Positions 18,662 to 27,102 of a stretch of DNA of 45,565 nucleotides are shown piece after piece. The number at the start of each line of letters is the position of its first letter. The stretch's first letter is position 1. The position numbers were made by a program, and so were the translations under genes. The DNA lies in the NCBI RefSeq assembly GCF_017794765.1, contig NZ_CP051236.1, forward strand, positions 1,598,035 through 1,643,599, in the 5' to 3' direction. This stretch comes from Nitratireductor sp. Its GTDB lineage: Bacteria; Pseudomonadota; Alphaproteobacteria; Rhizobiales; Rhizobiaceae. The notes below the pieces were generated by a model, which ran no database searches, was not told the origin of the DNA, and was given only the letters and a program-made list of their open reading frames with translations.

Positions 18662-21600
18662 TCAGCTCGCCTTCGCTCGCGGATGTGCTTGCTCCAAGTG
18701 GTATTGAGTGCGGTTGCTGGATGCGCTGAGCAGGATATAGAGGCAGGGAATGACAAGCGGCACGAGAAGAGTGGCGAGGCCAAGGCCGAGAATGACGGCC
18801 ATGCAGAGCGGGTACCAGGCAGGTGCGGAGAAGGCGAGCGGCAGTAGGCCGGCAATGGTGGTAAGAGAGGTGGTAACGATTGGCCGCAATCTGTCCGACG
18901 CACCGAGCGCCGCCGCTTCCCGAACGCTTTTACCTTCGCGCCGACGCTCGTTCATCACCTCGACCATGACAATGGCGTCGTTCACGACGATACCAACAAG
19001 GGCGATGATGCCGATCATGGCAGGAAACGACATGGGAATACCAAGGAAGAAGAAGCCGATAAAGGTTCCCGTAAGCGCGACAGGGACCATAGCCATGATG
19101 ATGAGCGGTTGCAGAAATGACCCGAACAGAAGAATGAGGATGGCCGCGACGAACAGCCCCGCAAGGATCAACGAGTGGCGAGACTTGCCAAAGGTCTCCT
19201 CGGCGGTCTGAATTTCACCAGCCCAGCGGATCGCATAGCCGGCGGGCAGATTGTCCTGAAGATCCGTAATCAGCGGCGATAGCCGCTCGGCCACGCTGAT
19301 GGCCGTCACTCCTTCGGCGAGTTGCGCCTTGACGGTGTTGGTGCGCCGGCCGTCACTGTGAAGATAAAGGCGGGGGCTCGTTGCAACCTTCATGTCCGCC
19401 AGCAATGGCAGAAGCAACGCTGCTCCATCCCCGGTAACAACGGGGGTCGTTTCAAGCTCGTAAAGACGGCGTGGACCGCCCAGTTTCCCAATGCGGCTTG
19501 GATGTTGCCCACCGAGATTGATATCGAGATCGGGGTCGGTGCCGGCAATCTTGAAGGTGTCTATCTTGTCGGTCGTGAGCGAGAAGCGCACCTGCTGCAA
19601 GACGTCGGCCTCGCTCAACCGGTGATAGGCCAGCACGTCGCGGTCGAGGGTGAACCGGACTTCCGTCTTGAAGGGACCGATTGTGTCGCGGATATCATTC
19701 ACGCCCGGGATGGCGGCGAGCGCGCTCTGTATCGTCCGGGAAAGCGTACGCAGGCGCATGGGATCGTCGCCAACAAGCCTGATCTGTATCGGGGCGGCTG
19801 ATGTCGCGCCGCCGAGATCCGGACTTAGCAGGACATTGAGGCCCGGCTCGTCGGAGAGCGCTGCTGCCAGCCGTTCGCGGATCTCGGGCAGTGCCTCATA
19901 TGAGGCGATCTCGCGGGCATTTTTGGGTTTGAAGAGCACGGATATGCCCACCATATCGGCGCCGAAGAGCGGAAGGAGATACTCGTCGATTGTATGCAGC
20001 GCGAAGGGGCTCTTTTCTGCGGCGTGCGTGGTCACGCTGGCGAGATAGGAAAGACTACGGAGCGACTCCCCGGCCTTCAGTGCCACGCGTTCCGCATCTG
20101 CCAGCGTTGCGTCGGGCGGCAGCGAAACAGTGATGCCGAGTGTGCGGCGATCCTCTTTGGGATAGAGGATCGAGGGCAGAGATGTCGCCAGGAGCGCCGA
20201 GGCGAGGAAGCAGAGCAAGGCCAGCGCGACCACGATCGCGGCACGCGTTCTGGAGCGAAGGGGACCGTGGAGAAGCCAGGTTTCGACATACCAAGCGAGG
20301 AAAAGGGTTGCGCGGTCGACCGGCGTTGCTGCCGGGTTCACTTTTCGGGCAAGGAGGAAGCGTGACAGGGGAACCGCTATCAGAAAGGCGACACCAAGGC
20401 TCGCCACCAGACAGGCAATGGCAGTCAGGGGAATGAGCCGGATGAACTTGCCGTCGATGCCTCCTATCAGCATCAACGGAAACAGGGCGAGGACGGTGGT
20501 GGCCTGACCGGCAATTGCTGGCATGAGGTAGGCCCTGACTGTGGACCGGGCAGCATCGTCGAAATGCAGGCGCCGGATATAGAGTCCGTCATGCATGCCC
20601 TCCATCACCAGGATGAAAACATCGACAAGCAATCCGAGCGCGATGACCATGCCCAGAATGGTCAGTGTATTGAGCGTGAAGCCGAGCTGATCGACGATGA
20701 CCAGCGCAGCCAGCAGAGCCACTGGCATGGCTATCGCCGCAACAATCGCCTCGCGCCAGGTGAGCGCCAGGAGCAGCATCAGAAAGACTGCGGCGGCGCC
20801 TTGCATGAGATTGGTCGTCACCTCGCGAAAGCTGTCGTGGATGACTTCGCGTTCGTCGTTGAGCGTGATAATCCCAATTTCCGTGGGCCAGTCAGTTGCT
20901 GTCGTTACTTCGGAGATCTGGCGGCTGACCGCTTCGATCGTGCCGACCGTGTCGTTACCGGGACGCTTGAGGACCGACAGGCTGATGGCAGGCCGGAAAT
21001 CAGTGCCGTCGATGCTGACCTGTGAGGTTCCGTCCTCCTCGTCGAGGCCGATAAAGACCTCGGCCACATCGCCGAGCTGGACGATCGTCCCGTCGTCGAG
21101 TGCCGCAATCTGGGTTGTGCGCAGATCGGTTACGGAAGTCGCCCGACCGGCAAGATAGAGGGCGTGTGTCGCTGTTTTCGTCTCCAGTTCGCCCCAGGCG
21201 AGATCCCGGTTGGCGGAGCGGACGCGGTCGCGCACCGCACTTGTCGGGATGCCGAGGGCGGAAAGGCGTGCGACATCGAGGCGAATTTGCACCGCGCGTG
21301 GCCTTGCACCTTGCAGACGTACGGCGCGAACGCCCGGCAGTTCTTCGAGCTTGCGTTTCAGCTTGTCCGCACAAAGATTGAGCTGCTCCTCGTCTGTATC
21401 GCCGGAGAGAACAAAGCTTGCGACGGGCATGTCGTTGACCGAAACCTGTTGGACGTCCGGCTTCTTGACCCCAGTCGGAAATTGGCTTTCCGCTTCGCTG
21501 ATCCGCGCCCGTAGCTCCTGCATGGCGACAGGGGTGGGAATGTCGGCCTCGAATTGGAGAATGACAAGGGACAGCGAGTTGCTTGAACTGCTCTCATGGA

Positions 21601-21844
21601 ACTTCAATCCCGGGAGCGCCCGAATGACATCCTCGATCGGCTTGGTGACTTCCTTTTCCATTTGTTCTGGTGAAGCGCCCGCCCATTCGGTCGCAATAAC
21701 AGCCTGGGGGATAGCAAGATCGGGATAGTTCTCGCGCACCATGTTCAGGAGCGCGACGCTCCCTCCAATCAGGCAGGCGGCCAGCAGAACGAGCGCCAGG
21801 GTCGGGTTGAGCAGCAAAAACTGAAGCGTACCGCGCCGCTTCAT
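18662..21844 (-). CDS. RND-family efflux permease (AcrB-like)
   Basis: The 1060-residue inner-membrane pump shows the duplicated RND layout: TM1 near residues 14-34, a large periplasmic loop, TM2-6 around 345-490, a second loop and TM8-12 after about 890. The start overlaps the stop of the adaptor gene (ATGA). The TM4 proton-relay motif, normally VDD, reads LGLLVDVFILVMEG, so the second aspartate (AcrB Asp408 position) is Val409. TM10 has GIVVNDAIVMVE. With the adaptor upstream it should form a tripartite pump; no outer-membrane partner is encoded in this operon. Substrates are unknown. Confidence 0.9.
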   Translation of the reverse strand: MKRRGTLQFLLLNPTLALVLLAACLIGGSVALLNMVRENYPDLAIPQAVIATEWAGASPEQMEKEVTKPIEDVIRALPGLKFHESSSSNSLSLVILQFEADIPTPVAMQELRARISEAESQFPTGVKKPDVQQVSVNDMPVASFVLSGDTDEEQLNLCADKLKRKLEELPGVRAVRLQGARPRAVQIRLDVARLSALGIPTSAVRDRVRSANRDLAWGELETKTATHALYLAGRATSVTDLRTTQIAALDDGTIVQLGDVAEVFIGLDEEDGTSQVSIDGTDFRPAISLSVLKRPGNDTVGTIEAVSRQISEVTTATDWPTEIGIITLNDEREVIHDSFREVTTNLMQGAAAVFLMLLLALTWREAIVAAIAMPVALLAALVIVDQLGFTLNTLTILGMVIALGLLVDVFILVMEGMHDGLYIRRLHFDDAARSTVRAYLMPAIAGQATTVLALFPLMLIGGIDGKFIRLIPLTAIACLVASLGVAFLIAVPLSRFLLARKVNPAATPVDRATLFLAWYVETWLLHGPLRSRTRAAIVVALALLCFLASALLATSLPSILYPKEDRRTLGITVSLPPDATLADAERVALKAGESLRSLSYLASVTTHAAEKSPFALHTIDEYLLPLFGADMVGISVLFKPKNAREIASYEALPEIRERLAAALSDEPGLNVLLSPDLGGATSAAPIQIRLVGDDPMRLRTLSRTIQSALAAIPGVNDIRDTIGPFKTEVRFTLDRDVLAYHRLSEADVLQQVRFSLTTDKIDTFKIAGTDPDLDINLGGQHPSRIGKLGGPRRLYELETTPVVTGDGAALLLPLLADMKVATSPRLYLHSDGRRTNTVKAQLAEGVTAISVAERLSPLITDLQDNLPAGYAIRWAGEIQTAEETFGKSRHSLILAGLFVAAILILLFGSFLQPLIIMAMVPVALTGTFIGFFFLGIPMSFPAMIGIIALVGIVVNDAIVMVEVMNERRREGKSVREAAALGASDRLRPIVTTSLTTIAGLLPLAFSAPAWYPLCMAVILGLGLATLLVPLVIPCLYILLSASSNRTQYHLEQAHPRAKAS

Positions 21845-23280
21845 TGCCGCCTCTCGGGCCCCGGACGGTTATCCTCGCCAGCGATACTTGCAGTCGAGGT
21901 GGAGTTGCCCGTTGCGGAGGAATGGTCGCCTGCCAGTTGAACCGCCATTCCGTCATTGAGAAGGTGCTGGCCGGCGATGATGACTAGCTCGTCATCCTCC
22001 ACGCCGGAACGGATCGCGACGTGGGTATGATTGGATATCCCCACCTGCACCTGTCGCTTCTCGACCACTGAGCCGCCGGGGATGAGGGTGAAGATGAACG
22101 GCTTGTCCCCGGAATGGACAAGAGCGCTATGGGGCAGGATTGTAGTGTTAAGGACCTGTGCAGCGGCAATCCAGACCGTCGTCAACATGCCGTCCCTGAC
22201 GGTGCCGCCACGGATGCGAACCTTGACCTGAACCGCCCGGCTGCCAAGCCCAATCGACGGACTGACCGACCAGATCTGTCCGGTGACGACGTCCGGGTGG
22301 TCGATGCCCTCGGTTGCGGTCTCCCAAATGGTTTCAGAATTGTCGCTGGCGAGAACGTCCTGCCCGGGCGCCAGATTCTTGGCGTCTGGCCAGGGCACGT
22401 TGAGCGCGATCTCCAGGACCTCCTCATTGACGAGGATGGCAGCCGCGGTATTCTCGCGCGAGGCTTGCGAACCGGCCACCGCGCCTTCAACATAGTCGCC
22501 CACGCGCACGTTGATGAGAGAAAGCCGCCCGTCGAAAGGCGCGCGGAGCACCATCTTCTCAAGAACGATCCCTGCCTGTCGGAATTGAGCCGCTGCCAGA
22601 TCGACTTCAGCACGGGCGGTTTCCAGTTCCGCTTTCGCTGTCCGCAAAAGGGTGTCAGCCGTCTCTGCTGCCTTGTGCGAGGCAATGCCGCGGGAAGCGA
22701 GCGCGGTCGTGCGCGTGTGTTCCTGTCGTGCCTGGTCGAGCGCCGCCTGTGCCACCTCGACACGCCGTTCCGCACGCTGCCGCTCGGCTGCCGCCTGCGC
22801 CATTCGTGCCCGCGCTTCCCGGTCGTCAAGGCGAAGCAGCATCTGACCGAGCTGCCCATCGGGTTTCGGGCCATGAACGAAGGTTCCTTCGCGCAGCGGT
22901 ACTCCGTCTGCGTCCTGGCCGATTTCGGCGACGATCCCGGCGGTCTCGATATGGAGGTGGCTTTTCAGCACAGCCTGGGCGACACCTCGGGCGACGATCC
23001 ACTGGGTTAGCGTTCCCTGTCTGGCACGCGTTGCGGCGACAACCGGCCTGTCTTCTTCTCGTGCGATCACTACTCGTGCGGGCGGTTCCTGTTCAAACAG
23101 GGCTATAAGGCTCCCCGCTGACACGAGCATCAGAGCGAGCCCGCCGGCCCACCGGTGCCAATGCCCTTTCTGTCTGCCAGCGGCGCTCTGCGCAGAGGGG
23201 GTATCGAGTGACAATTTGCGTCTTTCATTAAAAGAATGAGCGTTCACTTTATGAATTGACTTGCCAGGTTCGCTTGTCAA
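21841..23280 (-). CDS. RND periplasmic adaptor (membrane fusion protein)
   Basis: The adaptor has an N-terminal membrane anchor (GGLALMLVSAGSLIALF), split lipoyl/barrel-sandwich halves (ETAGIVAEIG and VLRAPFDGRLSLINVRVGDYV) and a long alpha-hairpin between them (about 155-245). A beta-barrel domain follows. The coordinates give the longest frame (479 residues, ATG 23280), but that ATG has no ribosome site and sits inside a TTGACA -35-like element. A start further in, such as TTG 23214 (457 residues), is more likely and would leave the operator region free. It overlaps the pump gene and is divergent from the tetR-type regulator. Confidence 0.85.
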   Translation of the reverse strand: MTSEPGKSIHKVNAHSFNERRKLSLDTPSAQSAAGRQKGHWHRWAGGLALMLVSAGSLIALFEQEPPARVVIAREEDRPVVAATRARQGTLTQWIVARGVAQAVLKSHLHIETAGIVAEIGQDADGVPLREGTFVHGPKPDGQLGQMLLRLDDREARARMAQAAAERQRAERRVEVAQAALDQARQEHTRTTALASRGIASHKAAETADTLLRTAKAELETARAEVDLAAAQFRQAGIVLEKMVLRAPFDGRLSLINVRVGDYVEGAVAGSQASRENTAAAILVNEEVLEIALNVPWPDAKNLAPGQDVLASDNSETIWETATEGIDHPDVVTGQIWSVSPSIGLGSRAVQVKVRIRGGTVRDGMLTTVWIAAAQVLNTTILPHSALVHSGDKPFIFTLIPGGSVVEKRQVQVGISNHTHVAIRSGVEDDELVIIAGQHLLNDGMAVQLAGDHSSATGNSTSTASIAGEDNRPGPERRQ

Positions 23281-23302
23281 GTCATATAGAGAATGAATAT
23301 TC
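23224..23302. promoter_or_regulatory. Operator cluster between RND operon and tetR-type gene
   Basis: The region contains GAATGA-N3-TTC twice (23234-23245 and 23291-23302), additional TTCATT/AATGA half-sites (23225, 23251), and a perfect 7-bp inverted repeat TGACTTG-N14-CAAGTCA at 23257-23284. The last overlaps a minus-strand TTGACA (23280-23275) that could be the -35 of the pump operon. Such repeats are the expected binding sites of the adjacent TetR-family protein. Confidence 0.5.
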
Positions 23303-23323
23303 GCTTTTTAAAAGGAGTGCGCC

Positions 23324-23920
23324 TTGAGAACCCGGGATGAGGCTCTGCACAAACGCAGGAAGTCTGAAATTTTGAGAGCGGCGGCCAAATGCTTCGCGGC
23401 AAAGGGCGTGCATCAGGCGAGTATGCAGGAAATTTGCGACACAGCAGGGATCAGTGCCGGTGCCCTCTACCGCTATTTCGAGAGCAAGGAAGCGATCATT
23501 GTCGCTTTGGCTGATGAGGAACGGGCCGAAAATGCCGAGCTGATAGCTCATCTCTCGGCGGCGGACGACATAGTCGACGGATTGTGCGAAGTCGTGCCCG
23601 AGATCATCGCCGTGCTGAGAAATGAACAATACGGGCGGCTGGCCATCGAAATTGGTGCGGAAGCAACGCGCAACCCGGTGATAGCAGAGGTTTTTGAGCG
23701 CAACGAAAGCGAGCTTCGACGCGCGCTTTCTGATGCCCTGGAGCGGGGTCAGAAGTGCGGCGCGGTTGATCCCGCGCTCGATGTCCAGGCAATGGTGTTC
23801 CTGGTCCTGGCGCTCTTCGATGGCATTCCGGGACGGAGCATCTTCGCTGAGAAAATCCTGCGTGAGCAGATTGCTGAAACCTTGCAATGGTTTCTCCGCA
23901 AGGCCCTGCGGAACGCTTGA
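23324..23920 (+). CDS. TetR-family transcriptional regulator of the RND operon
   Basis: A 198-residue regulator with an N-terminal helix-turn-helix (residues about 14-58: ILRAAAKCFAAKGVHQASMQEICDTAGISAGALYRYFESKEAI) and an all-helical ligand domain. The start is TTG at 23324 with AAAAGGAG six bases upstream. Divergent placement from the pump genes implies that it represses them and itself and is relieved by a pump substrate. Confidence 0.9.
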   Translation: MRTRDEALHKRRKSEILRAAAKCFAAKGVHQASMQEICDTAGISAGALYRYFESKEAIIVALADEERAENAELIAHLSAADDIVDGLCEVVPEIIAVLRNEQYGRLAIEIGAEATRNPVIAEVFERNESELRRALSDALERGQKCGAVDPALDVQAMVFLVLALFDGIPGRSIFAEKILREQIAETLQWFLRKALRNA

Positions 23921-24550
23921 CCGTGCCGGGGCAGCCACGCCGCCGATGCGAAGACGGCTGCATGCGGTCGTCGCTGCAGGTGCGCTGACCAATGTCTCCG
24001 AGAGTATGGGGGGCTGGCTCTGCTCTAACATGTCCTGGAAACGGGCGAAGGCGCATCCGCCGCATTTTCCTTGAGTTCGCTGTCAGCAAGAGTCTCAAAA
24101 ACTTCGCCCTTATCGAGCGAATGCCGGTCATGCGCCAACAGTCAGACAGCACCAGTCGAGTGACCTTTTCCGAGAGCTGAGGTCATGCGCCCGATATCAG
24201 CGTACGCGCAGCAGGATGACCGGTTCGTTGAAATGACGACAGAAAGCAAGAACACGCTCTTCCAGAGTGCACGGAATCTTATTCCACGGCCGAGGTTGCA
24301 GAGCTTCCTGCGACAAAGCCGGCACAAATATGCGATCCGGAGATGTTCAAAAAGCTTGGGGCTATTCACCTTGGTGGTCTTATTGGTTACGCTGTTGAAA
24401 GGCTGCGCTCCAGGCTGGCAGTAGTTCCGATCTCTTACTATCCATACACCTTGGCATTGGACCGAGCGAGAGACTTGCCGTTGGAACAGTCTGTTTACAA
24501 TGATGTGTGGTGCGAGCGGCTGGGCGGTTCACCACGAAGAGGAGTGAGAC
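23921..24550. other. About 630 bp without a supportable gene
   Basis: Several overlapping ORFs exist (for example 24185-24424 and 24343-24567 on the plus strand), but none has a ribosome site with a recognisable protein. The stretch with MFKKLGAIHLGGLIGYAVERL around 24343-24405 looks protein-like and may be a fragment of a lost gene. The last ~70 bases should hold the iclR-type promoter; TACAAT at 24496 could be its -10. Base composition is lower in G+C than the neighbours. Confidence 0.35.
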
Positions 24551-25372
24551 TTGTTGGAAGAACATGAAAGCGGGTCTCTGCCTTCGACTACGGGCAAGCC
24601 TGTTCAAACGGGCGGCGGTGTTCAATCGTTGGAGCGTGCCTTTGATCTGATAGAACTGATCGCCAGTGAAGGCGGGCCAATTGCGTTAACTCAGCTGGCA
24701 GAGCTGTCGCAGTTACCACCGCCGACTATCCATCGCCTTGTGCGCACCCTTGTAAAGCGCGGTTATGTTCGCCAGACCCCGAACAGGCTCTACGTTCTGG
24801 GACCCCGTTTTATGCGTCTGGGTGATGCATCGCGGCGCGTGGTCGGCAACTGGGCGCAACGTCATTTGACCGAACTCGTCGACCTGACCGGGGAAACGGT
24901 CAATGTTGCTGTGCTCGATTACGATGGCGCGCTGTTTGTAGCCCAGGTGCCGTCCAAGCACCATCTGCGGATTTTCACCGACGTTGGTCGGCGTGTGCGG
25001 CTGCATTTGTCTGCGGTGGGCAAGATCCTGTTGGCGCAGATGACGGATCAGCGCATCCGCGAGGCAGTCAATCGACAGGGTATGCCTGCGCAAACCCCGC
25101 ACTCGATTACTTCTTTCGAAGTGCTTCAGCAGGAGATCACCCTCGTTCGAGAGAGGGGCTATGCGGTGGACAATGGCGAGCAGGAGGTGGGCATGCGCTG
25201 TATCGCAGTGCCCGTGCCCGGGATGCCGACGCTCACCGCCCTGGGTATATCGAGCCCAGAACAGAGGCTTCCTGACGAAGCGATAGAGCGGATGGTTCCG
25301 CAATTGAAGGCGACCGCGGCGCGGATTTCCGAGGATGTACTGAGTCAGGAGGTTAAACCAGGCCACCCTTGA
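24551..25372 (+). CDS. IclR-family transcriptional regulator
   Basis: This regulator of 273 residues has a winged helix-turn-helix at about 24-85 (VQSLERAFDLIELIA, LTQLAELSQLPPPTIHRLVRTL) and an IclR effector domain (LHLSAVGKILLAQ, YAVDNGEQEVGMRCIAVPV). Start is TTG 24551 after GAGGAG; a second TTG follows directly. It converges with the aldolase/creatininase operon. Inverted TTCCA/TGGAA repeats in the promoter region at 27935-28050 are of the type IclR regulators bind, so it probably controls both catabolic operons. Confidence 0.88.
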   Translation: MLEEHESGSLPSTTGKPVQTGGGVQSLERAFDLIELIASEGGPIALTQLAELSQLPPPTIHRLVRTLVKRGYVRQTPNRLYVLGPRFMRLGDASRRVVGNWAQRHLTELVDLTGETVNVAVLDYDGALFVAQVPSKHHLRIFTDVGRRVRLHLSAVGKILLAQMTDQRIREAVNRQGMPAQTPHSITSFEVLQQEITLVRERGYAVDNGEQEVGMRCIAVPVPGMPTLTALGISSPEQRLPDEAIERMVPQLKATAARISEDVLSQEVKPGHP

Positions 25373-25384
25373 AGGGCAGCCTGG
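25358..25384. terminator. Hairpin between convergent iclR-type and aldolase genes
   Basis: CCAGGC and CCCT pair with AGGG and GCCTGG across a 2x2 internal loop, enclosing the iclR stop codon. No T tract follows on either strand, so termination ability is doubtful; it may protect mRNA ends. Confidence 0.35.
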
Positions 25385-25447
25385 CCGGTTTAGCCTGGTC
25401 GAGTTCCTTTGGGTCTGTCAGGATTCTGCTCCTGATAGCATGCAGCT

Positions 25448-26239
25448 TCAGGCGCCAGTCGCAGGCGCGGAGAAAGCCTCCCGTGCGCTCCGCAGGAAAT
25501 CGCGTGTTGCCGAGGCGACCAGGGCGGTGTTGCTGACCATAACCATTCGCGCTCCGAGTCTGGCGGCCTGTTCGAGATCTGCCGGCGTGCCGGCGGCAGC
25601 ATTCAGATGCTTGCCCAGCCGCTTGGCGATCCCGGCCGCCTTGACGACGCATTCGCCAACTTGAGGGATCTGTTTTTCACCGGGATGTCCCAGCGAAGCA
25701 GCGAGATCGCCAGTTCCCAGGCAGATGATATCGATGCCGTCCTCGCCGATGATGCCTTCCGCATGATGATAGGCCTCTTCGTCTTCCATAAGCGCGCAAA
25801 CTACGGGATGGTTTTGCGTGGCATGGAAAAAGTCCTTTGGGCTCTGCGTGGCACCGTAGTTGGCAGCGCGGGACGAGCCTGCCACGCCTCGCGTGCCATG
25901 CGGCGGAAACCGTAGCGCGGAAACCAGCCGCGCTGCATCTTCCGGAGTGCGTACATGGGGCGCGATGATGGCGCTGGCTCCGGTGTCGGCATAGGGAAGG
26001 ATCACTTCGGGGCGGTTCTCCGGTACACGCACAAGGGAAGCCATGCCGGTAGCATCGGCCGAGGTGACGAGGTTGTAGCAGCTTTCGACACTGATCCCAT
26101 CGTGTTCGGCATCGATCATCACCCAGTCGAATCCGAGCAGGCCGTAAAACTCCACCAAACGGGGTGAGGCGATGTCCGCCATCACTCCGAAGAGGGGGCG
26201 GGACTCCTTGAGCTGCTCGCGCAACCTGTTGGTTCTCAT
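25448..26239 (-). CDS. HpcH/HpaI-family aldolase
   Basis: A class II (metal-dependent) 2-keto acid aldolase of the HpaI/RhmA/GarL type, 263 residues. Key positions align with HpaI: catalytic base His46 (MIDAEHDG), Arg71 (LVRVPEN), and metal ligands Glu152 (ALMEDEEA) and Asp178 (GTGDLA). Such enzymes cleave 4-hydroxy-2-oxo acids to pyruvate plus an aldehyde. A strong AAGGAGG site precedes the ATG, 17 bases after the creatininase-like gene, so it is last in a three-gene operon. The true substrate is unknown. Confidence 0.88.
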   Translation of the reverse strand: MRTNRLREQLKESRPLFGVMADIASPRLVEFYGLLGFDWVMIDAEHDGISVESCYNLVTSADATGMASLVRVPENRPEVILPYADTGASAIIAPHVRTPEDAARLVSALRFPPHGTRGVAGSSRAANYGATQSPKDFFHATQNHPVVCALMEDEEAYHHAEGIIGEDGIDIICLGTGDLAASLGHPGEKQIPQVGECVVKAAGIAKRLGKHLNAAAGTPADLEQAARLGARMVMVSNTALVASATRDFLRSAREAFSAPATGA

Positions 26240-26256
26240 TGCTTTTCCTCCTTCTT

Positions 26257-27054
26257 CTAGAATGCGATCGCCGGCGGCTTTATGCGCGCATCCATGGTGC
26301 GGAAATGCCGGGTGAATTCAGCCACATAGTCGGCCATGCGGCGAAACAGTTCTTCACCTCGTTTGGCGCAGGGCATGCTCGCGTCGCCCCATCCGGAGGA
26401 GCGTGACACGTTCTCGATTCTGACAGGCAGGTTGACGCGGCTTTCACCGAACCTGGCCTCCATTGGCGACAACAGTTCGAGATCCTGATAGGCGTTGCGC
26501 GCACTGGGCTGCGCGAGATCAAGCCGCACCGAGCCGGGATGGAGATATTCGAGAAGCGAGGCTCCAGGTTCTCCGCCGTGACCAAAGACTGAGTGATCGT
26601 TGTTGAACAGATCTCCGCGCAGATCAGCCTGTAAGACGCCGGGGTTGAGGGAGGCCATCACCACACCGGTCTTTTTGCGGACCGTGCGCATCGCCGTCGA
26701 AACCGGGTAAAGGTTCGGAATGTGATAAGTGAGCAAGCAGATGTGATCGAATCCGCTGTCGATGAGCCCGAGAGCCAGTGTCTCGACATACTGCTCCACC
26801 AGGTCGGGCGATATGGCGACTGTCCCCGGAAAGGACAGGATGGAATCGGAAACACCATAGGTTAGTGGAGGCAGCCAGACATCCTGGTTTGCCCTGGCGG
26901 CCTCTTCCGCCAGTGCTTTTGGTACGAGATAGTCATAGCCGAGCGGCAACGGGCCGTTGCCTTCAACTGTGCCGATCGGTAGCAGAGCCACCGCGCCCCG
27001 CTGTGCTGCCTCGCGGATTTCCCGCGTGCTCATGAGTGGGAGATAGGTTTTCAT
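26257..27054 (-). CDS. Creatininase-family protein (copy 1)
   Basis: The 265-residue protein has the creatininase fold: PIGTVEGNGPLPLGYDY aligns with the metal-binding PxGSxEQHGPHLPxxTD motif, and later segments YHIPN and GHGGEPGASLLEYLHPG with NGHGGN and HxGExET. Glu31 and Asp41 are kept, but the histidine after the Glu is Asn33. Family members hydrolyse small cyclic or linear amides (creatinine, formamides, inosose lactone). It is the middle gene between the second copy (48 bases upstream) and the aldolase. The reaction is unknown. Confidence 0.8.
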   Translation of the reverse strand: MKTYLPLMSTREIREAAQRGAVALLPIGTVEGNGPLPLGYDYLVPKALAEEAARANQDVWLPPLTYGVSDSILSFPGTVAISPDLVEQYVETLALGLIDSGFDHICLLTYHIPNLYPVSTAMRTVRKKTGVVMASLNPGVLQADLRGDLFNNDHSVFGHGGEPGASLLEYLHPGSVRLDLAQPSARNAYQDLELLSPMEARFGESRVNLPVRIENVSRSSGWGDASMPCAKRGEELFRRMADYVAEFTRHFRTMDARIKPPAIAF

Positions 27055-27102
27055 ATTGCCTCGCTATCGTGAATTTTGGGTCGCGGTTTGCAGGCAGACG
27101 GC

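Noticed and set aside
24343..24567. 74-codon ORF before the iclR-type gene
   Set aside because: No ribosome site, overlaps the IclR start and its promoter, and only a short stretch looks protein-like.
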